From assembly GCA_021299565.1 (NCBI GenBank), contig JAJTHA010000104.1:1-16874 (forward strand): a stretch of 16,874 bases of DNA, written 5' to 3'. Positions 12,474 to 16,874 of the stretch are shown here, one piece after another. A program made the translations under genes and the position numbers. Source of the DNA: Candidatus Caenarcanales bacterium. GTDB lineage: Bacteria > Cyanobacteriota > Vampirovibrionia > LMEP-6097. Each line of letters opens with the position of its first letter. Within the stretch, counting starts at the first letter, position 1. The notes under the pieces are model-generated. The model saw nothing but the letters and a program-made list of their open reading frames with translations, was not told where the DNA came from and did not search any database.

Positions 12474-13351
12474 GTTCTACCGAATCTTATAATTCACTAA
12501 GTACTGATTTAGATACCAAAAGCTCAAGAGAGTTTGTGGATATTTTTCTTGAAGTGGATACCGCTGTTCATAAAGCAATAAAAAATGCTGCTGAAGATAT
12601 CGCAAATATCATTGATTTGATTGCAGCAAGAATGCAGTCAAGCATTGGTTCCAAGCTTTTTTATCTTGGAGCGGGTACTAGCGGAAGATTAGGAGTGCTA
12701 GACGCAGCTGAATGTCCGCCTACTTTTTCAGTTGATCCACAAATGATTCAAGCAATAATTGCTGGTGGATCAGAGGCAATTACTAGTGCGGCAGAAGGTG
12801 CAGAAGATAATGCTGAAGCTGGTTTTAAAGATGTTCAGGATAGGCTTTCATCAGGGGATATACTTGTTGCAATTAGTGCTAGTGGTAATGCGGCTTATGT
12901 GATTGCTGCTATGCAGGCTGCTAGAAAAATTGGTGCATTAGTGATTGCCATCACCAACAATTCTCATGCGACTATGCTTGGCTTTGCCGATCATCAGATT
13001 GTTTTAGAAACTGGACCGGAAATTATAAGTGGCAGTACTAGACTAAAAGCGGGCACTAGTCAAAAAATTGTTTTAAACATGCTCAGTACAGGTTTGATGC
13101 TTAAACTTGGAAAAATTTATTCGAATTTGATGGTGGATGTAAAAGCAACTAACAAAAAACTTGTCTTAAGAGCTATTAGATTGACTATGGAAATTGCTGC
13201 TTGCACAGAACAAGAAGCGAAAGAAGCTTTAGAAAGCTGTAATTATAAGGTAAAGACAGCTGTTGTTAGCATAATCAAGAAGATAGACTGTCAAAAAGCT
13301 AATGAATTATTAATGCAAAATCAAGGCTTTTTGAGAAAGTGCATCTCATAG
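12470..13351 (+). CDS. murQ: N-acetylmuramic acid 6-phosphate etherase
   Basis: 293 aa, normal length. Cleaves the lactyl ether of MurNAc-6-phosphate to GlcNAc-6-phosphate plus D-lactate, a step of peptidoglycan recycling or MurNAc use. The SIS domain is complete: YLGAGTSGRLGVLDAAECPPTF (65-86, with E81), AAEGAEDN (107-114, E112 likely the second catalytic Glu), ISASGNAAYV and SGSTRLKAGTSQKIVLN, followed by NLMVDVKATNKKL and a C-terminal UBA-like helical part. The ATG overlaps the ABC ATPase stop (ATGA) and has a Shine-Dalgarno. The atpG promoter lies at and just beyond the 3' end of this gene. No anmK or murP is in the window. Confidence 0.95.
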   Translation: MSSTESYNSLSTDLDTKSSREFVDIFLEVDTAVHKAIKNAAEDIANIIDLIAARMQSSIGSKLFYLGAGTSGRLGVLDAAECPPTFSVDPQMIQAIIAGGSEAITSAAEGAEDNAEAGFKDVQDRLSSGDILVAISASGNAAYVIAAMQAARKIGALVIAITNNSHATMLGFADHQIVLETGPEIISGSTRLKAGTSQKIVLNMLSTGLMLKLGKIYSNLMVDVKATNKKLVLRAIRLTMEIAACTEQEAKEALESCNYKVKTAVVSIIKKIDCQKANELLMQNQGFLRKCIS

Positions 13352-13359
13352 GTTAAAAT
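13331..13359 (+). promoter_or_regulatory. atpG promoter in the murQ 3' end
   Basis: TTGAGA (13331-13336, 5/6), a 17-nt spacer and TAAAAT (13354-13359, 5/6), ending 8 nt before the atpG ATG. The -35 lies in the last codons of murQ. No Shine-Dalgarno precedes atpG. Confidence 0.65.
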
Positions 13360-13367
13360 GTTTACTA

Positions 13368-14255
13368 ATGGCTAGTCAAAAAGAAATTAGAGTAAAACTC
13401 GCTTCAACAAAAAAAACCATGAAGATTACTTCTGCAATGAAGCTTGTTGCTGCTGCAAAAGTCAATAAAATGCAAAAAATCTTGGTTCAAGCAAGACCTT
13501 ATGCAACTAAACTAAATGAGATTTTTACTAATTTAAAATCGGCTTTGAGCCCTGATGATATTTCTGGCAACCCGTTATTAAGATCTTCAAAAACTATTGA
13601 ATCTGTTTTGCTTGTGGTTATCAGTTCAGATAGAGGATTATGCGGAGCTTATAACGCAAATATTATTAAAGCAACCAATAAAAGAATTAGAGAATTACAA
13701 GAACAAAAAATCCAAATCAAACTTATCACAGTTGGACGTAAAGCGAAATCAGCTTTTGCTAAAGATGCTTATCAAAAGCAAGGAGTAGAGATACTTGAGT
13801 CATTTATAAATCTAAGTTCAATCCCTACCAGCACAGAAGCTAATTTGATTGCATCCAAAGCAATCGAAACTTTTGTTTCTGGTTCAGTTTCAAAAGTAGA
13901 GTTAATTAGTACTAGGTTTATTTCATTGGTTGCTAGTGAAGTTCTCACGCACAATTTTTTGCCAATAGAGAATGTAACAGAAGCTAACAAAAACGATTCG
14001 CAGACTATACTTGAGCCTTCAGCTCAGTCTCTTGTTGAGACACTCGCTCCTATGTACACGGAGAATAAAATCTATCAAGCTTTGATCGAAGCAACTACTA
14101 GTGAGCTTGCTGCAAGGATGACCGCGATGTCCAATGCAACTGCAAATGCAAAAGATTTTATCAAAAGATTATTGCTTTCTTACAATAAAGCAAGGCAAGC
14201 TAGTATCACCCAGGAGATCTCCGAGATCGTTGGTGGTGCTGCTGCTTTAGGATAA
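13368..14255 (+). CDS. atpG: F1Fo ATP synthase gamma subunit
   Basis: 295 aa. Central rotor shaft of F1, coupling proton flow to catalysis. The conserved N-terminal helix (EIRVKLASTKKTMKITSAMKLVAAAKV), the VVISSDRGLCGAYNANI segment and the C-terminal helix (SELAARMTAMSNATANAKD ... SYNKARQASITQEISEIVGGAAALG) are all present. The central stretch VELISTRFISLVASEV loosely recalls cyanobacterial gamma (TKFVSLI), but the regulatory insertion of cyanobacterial and chloroplast gamma is absent. The gene stands apart from other atp genes, with its own promoter, between murQ and deoA; the usual alpha and beta neighbours are missing. The deoA gene follows after 4 nt. Confidence 0.96.
   Translation: MASQKEIRVKLASTKKTMKITSAMKLVAAAKVNKMQKILVQARPYATKLNEIFTNLKSALSPDDISGNPLLRSSKTIESVLLVVISSDRGLCGAYNANIIKATNKRIRELQEQKIQIKLITVGRKAKSAFAKDAYQKQGVEILESFINLSSIPTSTEANLIASKAIETFVSGSVSKVELISTRFISLVASEVLTHNFLPIENVTEANKNDSQTILEPSAQSLVETLAPMYTENKIYQALIEATTSELAARMTAMSNATANAKDFIKRLLLSYNKARQASITQEISEIVGGAAALG
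14249..14252 (+). promoter_or_regulatory. Shine-Dalgarno of the nucleoside phosphorylase gene
   Basis: AGGA with a 7-nt spacer before the ATG at 14260, overlapping the last atpG codon. It supports co-transcription of atpG and deoA. Confidence 0.4.
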
Positions 14256-14259
14256 ATTT

Positions 14260-15615
14260 ATGACACAACAAATCGCCAGCCGTGAACTAGCTGCAAATCT
14301 AGAGATGATAAGGCTTATAGATCAAAAACGATCTGGTTACAAACATTCTGGTGAAGAGATTTATTGGATGATCAATCATCTCGATAAAATACCTGATTAT
14401 CAACTCAGTGCTTGGTTAATGGCAGTTTGTCTCAATGGACTTAGTGAGGATGAAACAGTTCATTTGACTAAAGCAATGGCTTATAGCGGGCATGTACTCA
14501 CACTAAAAAGACATGCAGGGCACAACCATTCAGATGCTTGTGACCATGATCATCATGCGCAAAGCTGTTCTGAATCCAAATATACTTTTGTTGATAAACA
14601 TTCTACAGGCGGAGTGGGCGACAAAGTCACTATTGCATTGACTCCTATTCTTGCTGCATTAGGCTTTAGAGTCTCAAAATTTTCTGGAAGATCTTTGGGG
14701 CATACGGGTGGCACCATCGATAAGTTAGAAGCCATACCTGGTTTTCAGACTGATATTTCGATGAAGCAATTTGAAAAACAAATTGCAGATATAGGAATTG
14801 CTTTAGCAAGTCAGTCTATGGAATTCGCTCCTGCTGACAAAAGGTTATATGCACTCAGAGACAAAACTGCAACCGTTGAATCTATTCCGTTGATCGCATC
14901 TAGTGTCATGTCTAAGAAGATTGCTGGCGGAGCTGATCAAATTTTGCTTGATGTAAAAGTAGGGTCTGGCGCTTTTATGAAAGATCTTAACTACGCTAAA
15001 AAACTAGCTAAGCAAATGGTCAAAATTGGCAAGTCTCTAAATCTCAATACCAGAGCGGTAATTAGCAATATGGATCAACCTTTGGGCAATACAGTCGGTA
15101 ATGGCTTGGAAGTGATTGAGGCGATGGAGTTACTAGAAGGTAAATATCCTGAAGATCTTTATGAAATAGTTTTGGAGTTGGCATCATCAATAGCTGATGT
15201 GATTGCTGTTAAAGATGTGATTCATTCTGGTAAAGCATATGTGAAATTTGCTGAATGGATAGAAGCTCAGGGTGGAGATATCCGCAAAATCAGGGAAGCG
15301 AATGAACCCAAATTTAAATTGGAGTGTAGATCTAATCGTGATGCCTATATCAAAAAACTTGATGCCCTAAGTGTTGGGCAAGCAGTACATGAACTGGCTT
15401 ATAAAGCTAGTTCAAACGGTTATGATATCGATAATACAGCTGGAGTTAGCTTTAGAGCAAAAGTCGCAGATCAAATTAAACCTAGTGATATATTGTTTAT
15501 CGTGCAGGGATCAAATGAAGCCGAGCTGGAAATCGCTCGCGATAAGATTTTAGCGGCTTATGAATTTAGCGAGTCTAAAGTCAAGAAACCAAAACTAGTT
15601 TATAAAATAATTTGA
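14260..15615 (+). CDS. deoA: Thymidine / pyrimidine-nucleoside phosphorylase with His-rich insertion
   Basis: 451 aa, slightly longer than E. coli DeoA (440) or Bacillus Pdp (about 433). Splits thymidine (and, in Pdp-type enzymes, uridine) with phosphate to base and (deoxy)ribose-1-phosphate in pyrimidine salvage. Motifs: IPDYQLSAWLMAVCLNGLSEDETVHLTKAM (44-73), phosphate loop KHSTGGVGDK (113-122) and the family signature SGRSLGHTGGTIDKLE, followed by FAPADKRLYALRD (substrate region) and DVKVGSGAFMK. Between the first helical domain and the phosphate loop is an unusual insertion, residues 85-103, with six histidines and two cysteines (H85, H88, H90, C94, H96, H98, H99, C103). This looks like a metal-binding loop and is not usual for the family. 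Which pyrimidines it accepts cannot be decided from sequence alone. Confidence 0.93.
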   Translation: MTQQIASRELAANLEMIRLIDQKRSGYKHSGEEIYWMINHLDKIPDYQLSAWLMAVCLNGLSEDETVHLTKAMAYSGHVLTLKRHAGHNHSDACDHDHHAQSCSESKYTFVDKHSTGGVGDKVTIALTPILAALGFRVSKFSGRSLGHTGGTIDKLEAIPGFQTDISMKQFEKQIADIGIALASQSMEFAPADKRLYALRDKTATVESIPLIASSVMSKKIAGGADQILLDVKVGSGAFMKDLNYAKKLAKQMVKIGKSLNLNTRAVISNMDQPLGNTVGNGLEVIEAMELLEGKYPEDLYEIVLELASSIADVIAVKDVIHSGKAYVKFAEWIEAQGGDIRKIREANEPKFKLECRSNRDAYIKKLDALSVGQAVHELAYKASSNGYDIDNTAGVSFRAKVADQIKPSDILFIVQGSNEAELEIARDKILAAYEFSESKVKKPKLVYKII

Positions 15616-15621
15616 TTTCAT

Positions 15622-15693
15622 GTCATTCTGAGCCGTAGGCGAAGAATCTAATTAAGTTGTTGGAAATAGATCCTTCGCTTCGCTCAGGATGAC
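15622..15693. repeat. REP-like inverted repeat, possible bidirectional terminator
   Basis: Left arm 15622-15650 (GTCATTCTGAGC...GCGAAGAATCTA) and right arm 15667-15693 (TAGATCCTTCGCTTCGCTCAGGATGAC) form a long imperfect hairpin with a 16-nt loop. It is the same repeat type as 5254-5297. It lies between the convergent deoA (stop at 15613-15615) and the glycosyltransferase gene, whose stop codon (15684-15686) and last codons are inside the right arm. It has no U-tract of the classical kind, so the terminator role is inference. Confidence 0.7.
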
Positions 15694-16874
15694 GGAATAA
15701 CTCTATAAAATGCAAAAACTTGATTTTTTTCAATTAGATTTAATTGACTATTTTTGGATAGTTTCTGGTAATCATTTTTGCTTGCAACGAGGTATCGTTC
15801 TTGTTGAGAGTTTTGTTGGAGAGTATGGTTTATCGACTTGTCTTTGAGTTTGATGACTTTATCTCGTTTGTAAAAGCTAAATCTTGTGGGATGAATTCTG
15901 TAAGTGTATAAAACGGAGTTGCTTGAAAGTCTTTTGGTAAATGCTTTAGAACCGGCGTCCCTGGCTTTTGCAAAAGGTACTAGCATCATGGTAACAAAAA
16001 TGATTTGACTAATAATACTTGCAGTGATGATGCAAATAAAAGTTATTCTTGCTTTAAATAAAGCTCCTGCAGTGCCAATAACACTTGCTGCAATATACAA
16101 AAAACTAATTAGTGCAATTGGCAGAAAAAAAGCTTTTGAATCTAAATTTAAGATTAGTCCACTAAAGAATTTGAAAAATAGAATATCAAATATAATTATT
16201 ATAAATAGCAGGCATTGAGTAGCTCTCAGCAAGTCTTGATTTTTGTTGTTTTGGCTTTTGTTAGTTTTGAATTTGTCTTGCCACCATTTAGCAACAATAA
16301 TTGATAAGGGCAAGAAAATCGGCAAGATATATGTCGGTAGTTTTGTTTGAGACAAAGAATAAAAAACAAAAATTGTTATTGCCCAAATAATACAAAATCT
16401 AATGGTTCTAGCATCGAGACTAGGCTCTGAATTGGCACTAAAGTTTTTAATTGTAGAAGAGGACCAAATCGCAGGGATTAAGAAAAATATCCAAGGGAAA
16501 AATCCGATCATAATTACAGGTAAATAAAACCAAAAAGGCGCATGGTGACCGGTATGCACGCTTGTAAAGCGTGACAAATTGTGCCCCAGGAAAAACTCTT
16601 TTGTGAATTCACCGCTGGTAGCAAGGTGAACTGATACATACCATGGAAGTGTTATTGCAAGAAATACCAAGGCTCCAATCAATAAATGCTTCAAAGATTT
16701 TTCGCCAAAATCTTTGAGATGTCCCTCATATGTCAAAAAAGACAAAATCACAATTATTGGTAAAACTATTCCCACCGGTCCCTTGCAAAGAACCGCAAGT
16801 CCCATCATGGCAAAGCTGCTAATTAACCATCTAGAACTTAAATTTGTTTTGAGAGCGAACTGGTGTTTTTTGAA
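15684..16874 (-). CDS. ArnT/GT39-like membrane glycosyltransferase, 5' end outside the window
   Basis: The frame is open to the right edge; the ATG at 16808 is internal, since the upstream codons (...NLSSRWLISSFAMMGLAVLCKGPVG) continue the family pattern. About 397 residues are visible of an expected 500-550. LCKGPVG matches the LTKGP loop motif of ArnT and PMT-like (GT39/GT83) enzymes, which move sugars from polyprenyl phosphate to lipid or protein on the periplasmic side. Around eight or nine membrane helices follow, with WYVSVH and the GHNLSRFTSVHTGHHAPFWFYLP loop, then FSLSQTKLPTYILPIFLPLSI, all typical of the family. A soluble periplasmic C-terminal domain (about the last 100 residues) completes it. 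The N-terminal catalytic Asp/Glu loop is not in view. The last residues (IPSS) and the stop come from a palindromic repeat. Acceptor unknown. Confidence 0.88.
   Translation of the reverse strand, partial: FKKHQFALKTNLSSRWLISSFAMMGLAVLCKGPVGIVLPIIVILSFLTYEGHLKDFGEKSLKHLLIGALVFLAITLPWYVSVHLATSGEFTKEFFLGHNLSRFTSVHTGHHAPFWFYLPVIMIGFFPWIFFLIPAIWSSSTIKNFSANSEPSLDARTIRFCIIWAITIFVFYSLSQTKLPTYILPIFLPLSIIVAKWWQDKFKTNKSQNNKNQDLLRATQCLLFIIIIFDILFFKFFSGLILNLDSKAFFLPIALISFLYIAASVIGTAGALFKARITFICIITASIISQIIFVTMMLVPFAKARDAGSKAFTKRLSSNSVLYTYRIHPTRFSFYKRDKVIKLKDKSINHTLQQNSQQERYLVASKNDYQKLSKNSQLNLIEKNQVFAFYRVIPSS

Overview
This is an AT-rich bacterial chromosome segment dominated by housekeeping genes: thrS, mreB, mreC, rsfS, a metF-family gene, an Opp/Dpp-type ABC ATPase, murQ, atpG and a thymidine/pyrimidine-nucleoside phosphorylase. 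MreBC and MurQ point to a walled bacterium. SdhC is the di-heme b558 type. The F1 gamma subunit has a central stretch that loosely recalls cyanobacterial gamma but lacks the cyanobacterial insertion, and atpG is not next to other atp genes. A non-photosynthetic relative of Cyanobacteria (Vampirovibrionia/Melainabacteria) is a reasonable guess. It is an inference from remembered sequence patterns, not an established assignment.

Layout. 1-254: 3' end of an unrecognised small gene, converging on thrS with overlapping stop codons. 251-4389 (minus): five genes, from a signal-peptide protein through a Roadblock-like protein, a secreted glycine-zipper protein and an unknown protein to thrS. 4419-5066 (plus): a SPOR-domain membrane protein, divergent from the previous block and apparently sharing a palindromic -10 with it. 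5067-5329: noncoding, filled with palindromic REP-like repeats. 5330-6701 (plus): sdhC followed, with ATGA overlaps, by a HEPN/MNT toxin-antitoxin pair. 6680-7761: a segment bounded by inverted repeats carrying one orphan gene with a near-consensus promoter. 7821-7942: a perfect tandem duplication of 61 bp. 7963-8290 (plus): two tiny overlapping membrane-protein genes. 8304-10524 (minus): mreB-mreC-rsfS. 10616-15615 (plus): metF-like, Opp-type ATPase, murQ, atpG, deoA, tightly packed. 15622-15693: an inverted repeat between convergent genes. 15684-16874 (minus): C-terminal part of an ArnT/GT39-like membrane glycosyltransferase running off the window.

How the parts relate. Several genes concern the envelope: MreB/MreC shape the wall, the SPOR protein probably binds denuded glycan at division sites, MurQ recycles muramic acid, the Opp-type ATPase could drive peptide import, and the GT39-like enzyme modifies a lipid-linked glycan or protein. 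SdhC and AtpG indicate respiration and oxidative phosphorylation.

The most notable signals are regulatory and structural. Nine starts have a TANNNT -10 hexamer 6-10 nt upstream and no Shine-Dalgarno, which predicts leaderless or very short-leader mRNAs. Clear Shine-Dalgarno motifs appear instead at genes internal to operons (the 34-aa ORF, murQ, deoA). Other points of interest are the palindromic bidirectional -10, a His/Cys-rich insertion in the nucleoside phosphorylase, the inverted-repeat-bounded orphan gene, and repeats that supply the last codons and stops of two genes.
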